From contig JASXTE010000015.1 of assembly GCA_030280995.1 (NCBI GenBank), positions 17,622,001-17,686,000 on the forward strand: 64,000 nt of DNA, written 5' to 3'. The position numbers and the translations under genes were made by a program. This DNA is from Hemileia vastatrix. Its lineage: Eukaryota > Basidiomycota > Pucciniomycetes > Pucciniales > Zaghouaniaceae. Below are positions 1 through 11,248 of this stretch, in pieces; positions within the stretch are counted from its first letter, which is position 1; every line of letters begins with the position of its first letter. Under the pieces are notes generated by a model, which was not told where the DNA came from, made no database searches, and saw only the letters and a list, made by a program, of their open reading frames with translations.

Positions 1-339
1 ATATAAATTTAATTACATTATAAGTTAATTTTATACTTATAATTTTAATATATGTTTATAATTAATTAATTATTAATTTATATTTATTAAATACATAAAA
101 AAGCGCCATAATTTATAGAATATAACATTTATTATGCTTAATTTAAATGTATATATAATTTATATAATAATAAAATTAATATGATACTTATTTTACTTAT
201 ATTTAATAAAGCACTGATATAATTTCATTATGCAATATAATATTAATTTATATACATAATAAGCATATTTTTACACCCTCTTTTGGTTCCAGTAAATTGA
301 CATAACATTTACTGGGCTCCTGGTATAGCCTGGCTGACA
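1..339 (-). repeat. Element A 3' LTR, partial (cut by window edge)
   Basis: Read on the minus strand this begins TGTCAGCCAGGCTATACCAG at 339, the same LTR start seen at 15425 and 19250 (element F). Similarity to the F LTR continues through the AT-rich U3-like part. The rest of the LTR lies left of the window. It belongs to the minus-strand element whose integrase follows at 373-1575. Confidence 0.85.
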
Positions 340-372
340 ATCCCTCACTCTAAAAAAACAATAAAAAAAATG
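340..372 (-). other. Element A polypurine tract and pre-LTR T-run
   Basis: On the minus strand the sequence is a T-run followed by AGAGTGAGGGAT directly before the LTR start. The same arrangement precedes the LTRs of F (19215-19249), B (20545-20577), E (32525-32556) and K (59963-60000). It is the expected place for the plus-strand primer (polypurine tract). Assignment as PPT is inference from position and conservation. Confidence 0.6.
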
Positions 373-1575
373 CTAAGATTTTTTCTTTTTATAGTTTTTT
401 AACAGAGCAGGAAGATTTAAACTTTCATTTCCAGGTATCCATGCATCATGTTCTGATGATTTGTTCTTATATCTCAATAAATATTCAGTACCTCTTTCAG
501 AAGTGATAATTCTATCATTGAGAATTTTATCAATTTCTGCAGTTTCTGGGAATTCCTGAGGGTTTTTCTTAGGTCTTCCCCTTCTTTTGGGAAATAAGTC
601 ACAGTTGGAAGTATAAAGTTTAAGCAAAGAAATGGGAAAAACAGGATGTTTCCTATCATATGGAGAATACAATACAACTTCTACTGCATTATCTCCAACC
701 ATTCTTTTAACAACAAATGGTCCCACAAAAGGATATTTTAATTTGTTGTTTCCTTGTAGATTGAAATGGACAGTAGATAGAAACACTTCATCACCGTTGT
801 TAAATGTGTATTCTTTATGGGATTTATCCCATCTCTTCTTTTCATATTCAAATGCTTTATCAATACAGCTTTGAGCATGTTTTCTGCATAGCTGTTGCAT
901 TTGCATAAAAGATTTTACACCAGGATGTAGTTCAAACTTAGTTAATTTATTATTGAGAATTGGAGCAGGAGTGTTTGGGACATAACCTAACTAAAGCTTA
1001 AAAGGCTTTTTCTCAGTGACAGAATGAACAGTGCTATTATATGCAAATTCAAGACCAGGCAATAGAGTGACCCAGTCATGAGTAAATCTGTCATTGTCTT
1101 TATATTCTAAACCAAAGGCACAATACCTTCTAATCATATCTTCTATAGTTTGAATCATTCTTTCAGCTAGACCATCAGTCTGAGGATGGTGAGCTGTAGA
1201 CAATTTTAACTCACAGCCACAAATATCCATCAAAGAGGTCCAAAACTCAGAAGTGAATTTTGGATCCCTATCAGAGATAATGGCTTTTGGAAAACCAATA
1301 ATATTAAACATGTAAGACCACCATAAGAAATCTAATTCTTTGGTGGATACATCTTTGTGAGTTGGAATAAATTTGCACATTTTGGTGAATCTATCCACTA
1401 TTACCCAACAAGAGTTATAACTGTCTTTACCTGCTACAGCAAGACCAGTGACAAAATCCATCTTAAATATTTGCCAAGGAGAATCAGGTGCTTCAATATG
1501 TGGTAACAATCCTGCTCTTTTACCTGTCAATCTTTTAGATTTTTGACAAGAATCACAAGATTCAACATATAATTT
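373..1575 (-). pseudogene. Element A integrase core and chromodomain (C-terminal pol, broken)
   Basis: Minus-strand Ty3/gypsy integrase. Reading from 1575 it starts inside the zinc-binding domain (CDSCQKSKRLTGK), then shows catalytic D in MDFVTGL, D in ISDRDPKFTSEF and E in TDGLAERMIQ, then a GPF motif (DPFVGPFV wording varies between copies) and a chromodomain-like end (EYLLRYKNKSSEHDAWIP). One in-frame TAG at 991-993 replaces the Trp of the ELWLGY motif kept in E. Otherwise both halves are in the same frame. The N-terminal half of the gene resumes at 21759, on the far side of inserted element B, so this is one gene split by 20 kb. It is a decayed enzyme of integration; chromodomains of this class target chromatin (family knowledge). 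Confidence 0.88.
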
Positions 1576-2754
1576 TGTCAGCCTAGGTATCTCCAGGACT
1601 GAGTAATTCTTATATTTAAAATAGGATAACCTTAAATACATTAAGCTTATATCTTAAAAATAAAGGTTAAAATACTTATATATATGTTTATAATACATAT
1701 ATATATAATTATTACACAATTATATAACTTCTAGTTGTTTAAATAGAATATCCATAGTCTAATAATACTAATTAAGGTGTTAATGGAGTCGTAATATACT
1801 CATCTTAAGTGATATTAAGTAATTATTGACATACATAAGCTTATATGTATACATAAATCTCATATTCAGTGAAATATGCAGTATATTATGTATATTTAGG
1901 TCTATAAGTGGGTTTTAGTCTCTTAATAGCCTATAACCTTTGTTTTTCTGCTTATTTTAGGTCATATGGACGTATTCAGTGGACTCACAACGCCTAAAGA
2001 AGCATAGACATCTATTTCAGGCGCATACACTCAGTTTGGACAACTCAATCTGCTTCCTTGGATGGATTTTCACAGATTTATGGGTTGGGATACTATTACT
2101 GGGTTAATATGGATGCTTGGGAATGTTATTGGGAGCTTGTACATTCCATTTTTCTCCTTTATATGTTTTGGGTCTCATTATATCCTCTTTGGATGAGTTA
2201 TTTTACCTGTTTCTTTATGGTATCCGCTTTTATCTGGATTCTCTATTTATGGTATGGGTCTGTGTTATCATTAATTGTGATGGAGGGTCCTTACTTGCGG
2301 TCTGGGTGTTGAATCTTCTTGAATTGGACACCATGGGGAGGTGATGGGCCTTCACAGTGCTGTAATTTCTGGGGATAGAAGTGACATCATCTGGATTAAA
2401 GGTCTGTGCACTCCAGTGGATTCTGGTATAAGTAATGAGGGATTTTGACGGTTATTTATCATCATTCACTTACTACAATTCAAAAAAAACACTACTATAC
2501 AATTATTAAAATTCATAAATATATTGTAAAAGCCATTATAAATTGATAATTATCTTTATATAAGCTATAACTATATTCTATTTATCTATTTTCCAACACT
2601 AGCATGCATTTAATCCAAGTATTGTGAGTTTTATTTGAGTATAACTACTTTATTATTCTTCCCTTGAGGTTTAATCACTAAATCATTTATCAATAAGTAG
2701 TAGGACCATTAATAAATACTATTAAATCATACTTATATACTAGATACACTGACA
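1576..2754 (+). repeat. Element B 5' LTR
   Basis: Begins TGTCAGCCTAGGTATCTCC and ends ATACACTGACA, giving the short inverted ends TGTCA/TGACA. The 3' copy is at 20578-21753 and related LTRs are at 47133-48309 (I) and 50975-52152 (J, inverted). A TATAAGTA sequence at about 2427 is a possible promoter but I have no transcript evidence. Short open frames here (for example 2058-2344) are shared by all LTR copies and are not genes. Confidence 0.92.
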
Positions 2755-3265
2755 ATTGGGGGTCTTTCCTTAGTTTTTTACTTATTATTTAGTATAAGTC
2801 TTGGGACGTGATTTTTACTTTAGTATAGCTCAAAACAAACCTAATATTTGGGTATGCTGCACATTAGTGGGTCACCATAACTCAGTGATTGCGGAAAAGA
2901 ACCCTTATAATAATTTTACTAATTTTTTATAATAAAAATTAGGTATTTACAGTAGTAATTGTACCCAATATAAACCCGATTTCACTTGGTATTTGGTCAC
3001 CAATATAACACCCAATTAAATTGGTATTTGGTTAAATCTTGGTAAGCTACTGATTCACCCTTATAAAGGTCTATTTAAGCTTATTATTTTACTTTTAATA
3101 GATTTTTTTGAATTTTTCTTACATTTTATTTAAATAAATAAAGATTTAAATTCAGGGTAAGCTCCAGTGCTTTTTTATTAGTAATAAAATTGCTAATACC
3201 TTTAATCTACTAATTCCAATAGGTTTTCCTTTCTGTAGAAGTGATATATTGTTATTATTATCAAT
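2755..3265 (+). promoter_or_regulatory. Element B primer-binding site and leader
   Basis: Directly after the LTR comes AT then TGGGGGTCTTTCC, matching in position the sites in F (TGGGTGCCCTTCC), A (TGAGTGCCTTTCC) and E (CGGGGACCTTTCC). This is the expected tRNA primer site; I cannot name the tRNA. The remaining about 480 bases are AT-rich untranslated leader with no gene. Confidence 0.7.
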
Positions 3266-3710
3266 ATGAGTGCTCACCAGGACAATGTAAGTGAAAAGCC
3301 TGCTTATAATACCAGGTCTAAAGCTAACAAAAACTATCCAGGACATAACCATGGAGGGTCAACAATACCCCCAGGCAGAAAACATGAGCATAGAGAAAAA
3401 GGAGGCCCTTTTAAAAAAGATAACTATAAAAAAGATGTCTCCTCCTCTTCAGGATCAACTATCTCATCTTGCAAAACAGGTGCTGAAGTTGGAGGAATCA
3501 AAGTCTCTCATGCTCAAGGAGGTAGAGCAATTGCAGAACATTTGCAAGGAAGGATTCCAGAAAATGAATAAATCACTGGCAGAGCTAAAGGGAGGCCAGC
3601 CAATTCAGCAACCCCCTACCCCAGGAGGGTCACATCACTCCAAGGAGAAAATCCAGGTAGACAAATGGAAGTGGGATTGGTTCCATCAACAATGGTCCAG
3701 TCACAGCTGA
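3266..3710 (+). pseudogene. Element B gag 5' region: exon 1 plus overlapping coiled-coil ORF
   Basis: Two frames are used. The gag ATG (3266) runs in frame through GTAAGT, then stops after 101 codons. The +1 frame, open to 3710, has an internal ATG at 3351 in the strong context ACCATGG and encodes MEGQ..., a heptad-rich stretch (ALLKKITIKK, QVLKLEES), then KWKWDWF. This second frame, not the ATG frame, resembles the corresponding frames of E and I. Removing 3287-3341 as an intron would join ATG and second frame without a break. The frame ends here at a TGA where I has a Cys codon, and a second TGA follows, so this copy is degraded. Confidence 0.65.
3287..3341 (+). other. Candidate frame-switching mini-intron in B gag (55 nt)
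   Basis: GTAAGT donor, branch-like CTAAC, CCAG acceptor. The length is 55 nt (3n+1), so excision moves translation from the ATG frame to the overlapping frame. The same intron is seen at 48839-48893 (I), 17443-17497 (F), 26522-26579 (E) and split by E in A. No transcript evidence is available here. Confidence 0.55.
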
Positions 3711-3801
3711 AGCAGGGATCCTCCTCCTCATCAGACTTCCTCAGTTCACCCCTACAAGGGAAAACAAAAGCGCCAAAATCAGGGCTGACACAAATCCCGT
3801 T

Positions 3802-5451
3802 GTAAGTAGATTACCCTCACAGATTGAACAAAATACTGATAATTACAATGTAGGTAATATTATTGATGTCAAATCTGTGCAGAAAATAGAGGAGGACTTA
3901 AGAAAATTAGGTTTTGATGTAGATACACCTGACTTGTCTTTTGTCAATAACAATAGTACTATTTATAATAATAATACAGTTAATCCTCAGTTGCCCTTAC
4001 TAACTAGTGAAATGAGAAGTTCACAAAATAGTGAGAGAATTGAGAAGGAAGACCTGGAGTATTTTAACAATAATCCAACTGTCCATAGAATTGTTTCAGC
4101 ATTGTGGAATAGAATGACTGATTGTGAGGAACAGACAGTTAAGCTCACAAGTGATACAATTTCATCCTTAAAATTGAACATTTCTCAACTGGAAACACAT
4201 AATAAAGAATTAGAGAATGAACATTTGTCTCTAACTCTTAATTATGATTCATTGAGTAATAAATATAGTGAACTTTCAAACAAATTCTGTAAGTTGGAAA
4301 AATTGTATAAAGCAAATTTATTGAAAACTGAATCAAGAACTAAGTTATCTTTTGCCCAGACAAATCAAAGTGTCTCTGAGCTGCTACAAAGATCAACTAA
4401 AGTTTAGATTAAAACTGGCAATCTACTAATGAACCAGGATAATCATAAGTATACTAAGTATAAGAATAATCCTTTCATTGGCAAAAGTGAATCTCATTCC
4501 TTCCCTATACCACCACAACTAAAGCCATCTGGTGGTAGTGTCAAATCTGAAAATGTAAGTCACAAATCTGTAAAGGAGGAAATACAAGACCATTTATCAA
4601 GATTAAATGAGTTATTGAATTTACCTAAGATTAGTGAAATAAAATCCAATCAGAAGAACTGGCCTATGATAGATCAGTACCCAACTTATGATGGGGAAGC
4701 CAGCTCTGATTGGCAACATTTTATTCAAAGAATTGACAATTTGAAATTCTCATATAAGCTACCAGATGAATAAATAACATTGAAATTGATCTCTTTATTT
4801 AAGGATATTGCTTTATTATGGTTTTAAGCTGTTTTGAATGAGGGTAAAGATTACTCTTGGTCTGAATGGAAACAACTAATTGAAAAACAATTTGGAGGTT
4901 CTAAATTCAGACTCACTCAGCAGAGATTATATGAGAAAACTAGGTACAATCTGTTAAATGGTGACAAACCTATGGTATTTTTAATGAATTTAAATAAAAT
5001 TTTAAAAGCTGTTTAGCCTAGCATGGATTTTAACTTAATAAAAGATAAGATAATATATAAATTACCTATATCTGTCAGAGACATTGTTGTAGCTAGAACA
5101 AATAATGTTAATGAATATTCTGACTTTATTAATATTTGTAATGAAATATTGTTAAAACATAAGTATGAAGCAAGGTATTCCACTTATAAACAAAATATTG
5201 AACCTGTTAAAAATCGGAATTTAAAAACACTTCAGGAGGAGCAGAAAAAACCTACTGCACCTGTAGTACCAGAAAAGTATGAAACAAATACTTGTTATAA
5301 GTGTAACAAACCTTGGGTTAAAGGTCAAAAATGTGAGAAGAATATAAATATTGTTGAAAATCAACGTGAATCTGAAACTGAAACTGAAAAAAGTAAAGAA
5401 TCAAGTGATTATGACAGCAATATCTCATATAGTGAGGAAAATGAAGTCTGA
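3802..5451 (+). pseudogene. Element B gag, main body (multiple stops)
   Basis: Gag of lineage 1. In order it has a coiled-coil segment (about 4150-4330), the conserved capsid-like block beginning at KNWPMIDQYPTYDGEASSDW and continuing through WKQLIEKQFGG, and a zinc-knuckle-like CYKCNKPWVKGQKC at about 5290 (CxxC..W..GxxC, with Gln where E has His). All segments lie in the same frame. They are interrupted by TAG 4405, TAA 4771, TAA 4825, TAG 5014 and TGA 5449. Several replace a Glu codon seen in E (GAA to TAA). No frameshift is needed. Non-functional remnant of the particle protein. Confidence 0.85.
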
Positions 5452-5571
5452 ATGTTGGAAGATGATTTGTCCATCTCTGAAAATCAAATATTAAATATGG
5501 ACTCAAATGAATCTTAAATGAATTTTTAGGATGCTGAAATAATTAAAGATATACAAACTGATAGCTTAAGA

Positions 5572-6681
5572 ATGACACCAATCACGGTTCCAGCTATCAT
5601 TTCTGGTGAAAATGTTAATACAGTATTGGACACAGGAGCTGCTGGTTCTGTTGTTTCTACTAATACATTACAAAAAATTGATAGTGAATATAAGTCTAAG
5701 CTTGAACCCCTTCAAAGTGAAAATTGGAGAGGTTTTGGATCAGTACTACACCCCATTGGTAGATACAAAGCTGCTGTTCTCTTTAAACATCAACATGGTT
5801 ATTTAAGAGTAACATGTGACTTTTTAGTAATGGATAATACTAACTGTAGTAACTGTTTTATCATTGGAAATGATATTTTGACTAAATTTGGTGTGAAATT
5901 ATACCCTGCCAATAGTAGTTTTACAATTGGCATGAATGGTAAAAGGAAATTTAAAATAAATTCTTTTAACACAGTCTTACACATTGAGTCAGTAACAAAT
6001 ATTCCATGCAAAGGAAGAGAATCCAATGAGATGGAACTTCTGGAAACAGAAATTTCTAAAACATCATTTGGCACTCAGATAAGTGAAGCTGAGAAAAATA
6101 ATATTCTGGACTTAATTAAAGCATTTCCAATGGCTTTTTCACATGGTACAATTGAACTTGGCCTTGTAAAATATCATGAGATGAAAATTAGTTTAACCTG
6201 TGATATGGATAATATTCCTGCTATTCTTAAAAAGAAACCATACCCTGCTTCATCAATGAAGAGGAAAGACATAGAAGATAATATTAAGATGTTATTAAAA
6301 ATGAAAATTCTTGAAAAGGTTGAAACTACACCAAAATATTGTGTAATATCACCAGTGCTAATTTCTTACGAAAAAGATAAAGCAAGACTGTGTGGTGATT
6401 ATAGAGCATTAAATATATTTACAGTAGATGATATTTATCCCTTCCCAAGGATTTCTTCTATACATGCTACCCTTAAAGTTGCTAAGTATATAAGTTGCTT
6501 AGTTGGAAATAAAGGGTATCATCAAATTCCTGTTGAAAAGAATTCACAGAACTTTTTGTTGATAACCTCACACATTGGAATTTATAAATATGTCAGGATG
6601 CCATTTGGACAAAAAAATGCTCCATCAGTATTTCAGAAGTTGATGGATATAACATTCCATAATGAAATGATTGAGGGATAA
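5572..6681 (+). pseudogene. Element B protease and reverse transcriptase N-terminal part
   Basis: Same frame as gag. The aspartic protease active site is LDTGAAGSVVS at about 5629-5660. Reverse transcriptase follows with the ARLCGDYRALN block and the FGQKNAPSVFQKLMD block (FGPKNAPSVFQ in E). The ORF ends at a TAA (6679-6681) where E has the Trp codon of EGWL. Upstream stops TAA 5515 and TAG 5527 separate it from gag. The family's protein is one long polyprotein, so this is a fragment made by point mutations. Confidence 0.88.
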
Positions 6682-6684
6682 TTA

Positions 6685-7948
6685 ATGGTATACATTGATG
6701 ACATCATAGTGTTCTCTAAGAAATATGATGAGTACTTAATCCATTTAAAGAAGGTATTTCAGAAAATGGATGAAATAAAAATGAAACTTGCATTGAAAAA
6801 ATGTAAATTTGGGTTTAAGTCTTTAAAAGTGCTTGGTCATATTGTATCTGGCTTACAAATATGTGTAGACCAAAATAAGGTGGCTGCAATCAAGAATATT
6901 GGCATTCCTCAAAATGTAAAGGATGTACAATCTTTTCTTGGTATGTGTGGTTATTATAGACAATATATAAAAAACTACCAATTAATTTCTGCACTACTGG
7001 CCACACTGATAAAGAAATCAGAAGCTTTCATTTGGAATAATGAAAGACAACAGGCTTTTGATAAGTTGAAAGAATTTTTGATGAAAGCTCCTATCTTGGG
7101 ATTACCAGATTTTCAATTGCCTTTTGTATTGTATACAGATGCAAGTTTTATTGGTCTGGGTTCTGCTTTGAATCAAAAACAACTTATTGAGGGAAAAATT
7201 TCAGAAGTAGTTATTTTCTATATTTCACGTACTCTAAGAAGTAGTGAATTAAAATATGGTGCTACTCAACTTGAATGTTTTGCAGTAGTATGGGTTCTTG
7301 AGAAGCTACATTATTACCTTAAAGACCAAAAATTTGAGTTAATAACTGACTGTAGTGCAGTTAAGTCACTCTTAAACATGAAAACACCTAATAGACACAT
7401 GTTTAGATGGAAATTAGCTGTACAAGAATACAGAGGACGTATGACTATTACACATAGAGCAGGAACCTTACCCTCTAATGTAGATCTGTTATCTAGAGTA
7501 CCTCTGCCTAATAATGATGATAATCCTGCTTATGTTCCTGAATCAGAGATTATTAACATTTATGGCATTTATATTGTAGATCTTGAGGATGAATTTATAC
7601 AATCAATTCTTGACATGTATACTTCTGACCCTGACTTGAGTAAACTCACTACAAGATTAAATGATCCATATAATGCTTCAATGAATGTTTTAATAAAAAC
7701 ATTACCAAATAAGTAAAAAGAGGCATTAGAAAAAAGAAAATTTTCCATTCGGGATGTTTTTATATATTACAGGAAAAAATTAAGTAATGTAATTGTAATT
7801 TCCCCTTCAATGAAGGAGTTAATGTTAAGTATATGTCATGATGATATCTTAGCAGGTCATTTTGACTACCATAAAACATTAAACAGAGTAAAAAATACAG
7901 CTTGGCGGATTAAGATGTCTGAGGATGTTCAAAAATATGTTGAGAGGT
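6685..7948 (+). pseudogene. Element B reverse transcriptase catalytic site, RNase H and integrase N-terminus
   Basis: Starts directly after the TAA with VYIDDIIVFSK, the YIDD catalytic box, then thumb/connection (LGMCGYYRQYIKNY) and RNase H (LYTDASFIGLGSAL; LECFAVVWVLEKLHYY). The integrase zinc domain (CHDDILAGHFD) follows after a TAA at 7714. Coding is cut at 7948 by element C and resumes at 13733 in the CDSCQKSKRL motif of the same zinc finger. The intact counterpart is in E. Confidence 0.88.
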
Positions 7949-8854
7949 TGTAGACAATCCTATAGTACTAGCTATAGGCCTTGACCAAAGGAGTTAAAGA
8001 AAAACCAGAGAGAGAATCCCCGGTCCCTTTAGAAAAACAAGTGAGATTTACCTGTTGCAGCAAATTGGAGATCTGTTTGCTAGACCCTCTAATTAAACAC
8101 TCTTGACCTCTTTAAAAGTGAAGATAATAGTCCCAGACAGACTACCAGAAAGAGTTGAAATGAACAGTAATATATTCCAACAAAACACAAGCCAATGAGA
8201 CAGTGAGGAACAGAGAGGGGATGAGGTAAGAGATAAGATGATTCCCTAAAAATCTTCCCACACACGCATCATACAGCCAGTGCACAGACCACCCTGACCA
8301 ATTCCCCAGCCAAAATCCAGCATTCCCAGCCTTTTTCATGCATAAAAGTGCATTTTAGCGCCTCCCCAGTGCCCAGGCGGCCAGGCCGCTTGGAGGCGGC
8401 TCTGCTTAGGGGCAGGCAGGCCTCTTCTAGGCCCTAAAACACCCATACAACCCATAAAAACCCATAACTTCACTAATAAACAAAATAAACACACATAAGA
8501 CATACCAAAATGAAAATAAATGAAGGACAATAAGCTGAGACATAATAAGTGACCCTAGCTTAAGCCTACATAAGCACCACTAAGCAATAAACATCCGATA
8601 AATACCAATAACAACACCATAACTACCCTATAAAACAAGGTAACCACCCATAAGGGATACCAAAATGAAGAGAAAAGAAAGGACATTAAGCTGAGACATA
8701 ATAAGTGACCCTAGCTTAAGCCTCCATAAACACTACTAACTACCACCTAAAGATGAAAAAATCCACTAATAACACCATAACCCCAATAACACCCTACATA
8801 CCAAATACATCCAAATATGAACTCCAAAGGCCTACCCAGGTTTGGATCACCACA
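7949..8854 (-). repeat. Element C 3' LTR
   Basis: Matches 12810-13732 from TGTAGACAATCC to GGATCACCACA (plus-strand reading). The copies differ by point changes and indels. For example, a 21-base GC-rich segment near 13260 is absent here, and the segment around 8305-8325 is absent there. This suggests an insertion older than E. Confidence 0.9.
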
Positions 8855-9180
8855 TCCTCCCTCCAATCAAGAATGTCCTCATTCTTCCTTTGCCAACAAC
8901 CATGTTAAAACACCTCTTCAGAATCTTTACAAACAGCTCATTTCTCTCTTCCACCAGATCTTATTCCATCCTAAGTGAACTTCTGAACCAGCAATCCAAG
9001 CTTCTTCTTTAAAACTTCTCTTGCACCATGCCTTTAAATTAAATCTATCTCTTTGAAAAGAATCTCTTTCTTCTGTTCCTGAATTTCAACTCTGGCTGTA
9101 CCAGCCTCCAACAATGAAAAGTGATATCCAGTTGACAAGTCTTCCCGACTATAACCTTCTACCAGCATAAAAATTTCCTC

Positions 9181-9826
9181 ATTTTATAGTCTTGGGGGAC
9201 TCACAACCCTCAGTTTAAAGTCTTGGGTGACTAAAAGAACTCAGTTTAAAGTCTTGGGGGACTAACAGACCTCAGTTTATTGTCTTGGGGGACTCCAAAA
9301 ATCCTCAGTTTATAGTCTTGGGGGACTGAAAAAACCTGAATCACAGAACCCAGAACCAGAGATCAACCAGAAAAAGATTTAGAGAAGTAACTAACTTTCT
9401 GGGGTAACTGTATATAGAGCTGCCAGACCATCAGTCACCCCCAAACTTGCCTTTACAAAATTCAGAAGTTCCCCCTTGGATCCTTCTGCCTTTAAACTTC
9501 CACCTCACACTGCCTCCCATTCCTCAGTTTATAGTCTTGGGGGACTTCATTATCAACAATCCTCAGTTTAAAGTCTTGGGGGACTAACACAGTGTTCAGT
9601 TTAAAGTCTTGACGGACTACTTCTTGACAAAATCTTGACACCAGCCAGTTTAAAGTCTTGGAGGACTACTAGATCCACAGTAGTAAAATTAAATTCTTGA
9701 ATAAATCTTTAAAAACCAGCCAGTTTTAAGTCTTGGAGGACTAACAGAATTTTCAGTTTAAAGTCTTGATGGACATCAAAAAATCTTGAGCCCGTAATTA
9801 AAAGATCAGTTTAAAGTCTTGAAGGA
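9181..9826 (-). repeat. Array of a ~22-bp motif (CAGTTTAAAGTCTTGGGGGA on plus strand)
   Basis: About twelve degenerate copies occur irregularly, at roughly 9183, 9211, 9241, 9275, 9305, 9523, 9563, 9596, 9648, 9720, 9757 and 9806. Two more diverged copies are at about 10317 and 10578. Spacing varies from 30 to over 200 bases, so this is not a simple tandem repeat. Two related copies (GACTATAAACTGG) lie in the 3' region of H at about 56060 and 56845, on the sense strand. Confidence 0.75.
9401..9441 (-). other. Conserved hairpin, copy C-1
   Basis: On the minus strand GGGGTGACTG pairs with CAGTTACCCC around a segment containing the conserved TCTGGCAGCTCTAT. It is one of five copies: 10411-10452, 10676-10716, 55943-55983 and 56726-56767. 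Confidence 0.65.
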
Positions 9827-10410
9827 CTTTCCAAAAAAAAATCTTGAAGATATATCCCATAAATCCCCAAACCAAAAACCATCAAAGCCAAAACATTTAA
9901 CCTCCTTTAACAAATAAAAAAAATTAAATGGTATCCCCCAGCCAATTGATGATCTGATCCCCTGATACCTTACCCACATCCAAGTGCACCTTGATGTGGT
10001 TACACCTAAAAAAATTTAATTTTTTTAATTTTATTTTGACTCCTCCTCTTCTACCAAAAACATTGCCAGAGCCCTATCTTGAGCCTTTGAACAAACATAG
10101 CCTCCATAAAAAAATTAAAAGAAAAAAAAGAGAAAAAAAGAAAAAAATCTTGAATCCACCACTTTCACAGCCAACACCCTAGAACCACATAGCAAAGCCA
10201 GCTCCAGGTCAACAGAAGAGATCACTGGGTGGGCTCCCTCCAATAAGTAAAAATTATGGGATACCACCAGTGATCCACCACCAATCCAAAAGCACCAAAA
10301 GACATCCAAGGCAATCCAGTGTAAAGTCATAGAGGACTAAAACCTGAATCACAAAAAAACAACACTAGAATTTAACTAGAAAAAAACCAAAGGCTTGAAA
10401 CAGACATTCT

Positions 10411-10452
10411 GGGGTAACTGTTCTACAGAGCAGCCAGCTCATCAGTTACCCC
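10411..10452 (-). other. Conserved hairpin, copy C-2
   Basis: Minus strand GGGGTAACTG pairs perfectly with CAGTTACCCC. The interior GAGCTGGCTGCTC can form a four-pair inner stem, GAGC with GCTC, closing a TGGCT loop. Best-paired copy in C. Confidence 0.7.
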
Positions 10453-10675
10453 CACACTTGCCAAAATAAAATCTAGAAGCCCCCCTAGGTACCTTCTAAA
10501 AAAAACAAAACATCCAAAAAAATTAAAAAAAACCAATAAACATGAGGGGTCCAGCACTTGAAGACCAAAAGAATTTCCAGTTTAAAGTCATAGTGGACTA
10601 AAAACCTGTTAAAGAAGAAAAAACCAATACTAGAATTCAACAAAATCAAGAGAAGGGGTTGGAAACAGACAATCT

Positions 10676-10716
10676 GGGGTAACTGTTGATAGAGCAGCCA
10701 GCCCATCAGTCACCCC
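10676..10716 (-). other. Conserved hairpin, copy C-3
   Basis: Minus strand GGGGTGACTG pairs with CAGTTACCCC (one G-T pair), with interior GGGCTGGCTGCTC. Same order of outer stem, inner stem and TGGCW loop as the copies in H. Confidence 0.65.
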
Positions 10717-11248
10717 CACACTTTCCAAAATAAAATCTAGAAGCCCCACCCCTGGGTACCTTCTAACAAAAAGGATTTTCCAACACAAATCTTCTCCCAT
10801 AAAAAACCATTAAATTTCGTGAAATCCAAAAAAACTTCCAGTTTAGAAATAAAATTTTGCAGTTTAACCTCATGCCGGAGGTGAAATAAAACCAATAATC
10901 TTCATTTTTATCTTCATTTTATTTTAAATAAAATATCCATCTTCACTTAAATTTTTCTTTTCTTCCATCTTCATTATACTAAGATTTTTTTTTTCATTAC
11001 GGGCGGGCCGCCCAACGTCGGAGGTGCCGCCTGAAGCGGCCCGGCCTCCCTTTTTTATATAGAGACTTGAACCAGAGAGGCTGAAAAGAATTGGACAAAA
11101 CAACAAAAAAAAATCCTGACCAAATACATAGAGGCCAAATTAAGCAAAACCAAAACAAATTAAGTAGTTTATCCTCATTTCAGAGGAATCAGATTCTTGA
11201 AATACCAAGGTTTAAACCAATAAGTTTGCCCCTAGGGCCTGAACCCCC

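Larger units (their letters stand above)
8855..11248 (-). other. Element C long noncoding internal region with repeats and hairpins
   Basis: No credible gene. The minus strand holds a polypurine tract next to the LTR (GGAGGGAGGA), about fourteen degenerate copies of AGTCCCCCAAGACTTTAAAC, and three copies of a hairpin (separate entries). It also has blocks shared with H, such as GAGCCCACCCAGTGATC and CCTTCTAGATTTTAT. Around 10995-11052 a strikingly GC-rich stretch with GGGCGGGCCGCCC stands in otherwise AT-rich DNA. Small ORFs here are low-complexity and not supported. Confidence 0.75.

Noticed and set aside
2058..2344. Hydrophobic ORFs in B-type LTRs (also 21111-21346, 47673-47861 and antisense 51385-51821)
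   Set aside because: They recur only because the LTR recurs. Reading frames differ between copies and stops vary.
3854..7716. Stop codons at Glu positions in B as a sign of a reassigned genetic code (UAR as Glu)
   Set aside because: E uses GAA/GAG at these sites. Other stops fall at Trp, Tyr, Cys, Gln and Ser codons, and intact ORFs (C gag, E) end normally, so decay is the simpler reading.
9181..9826. CRISPR-like array in C
   Set aside because: Repeat units are degenerate and spacing is irregular (30 to over 200 bases). The setting is a eukaryotic LTR element with no cas genes.
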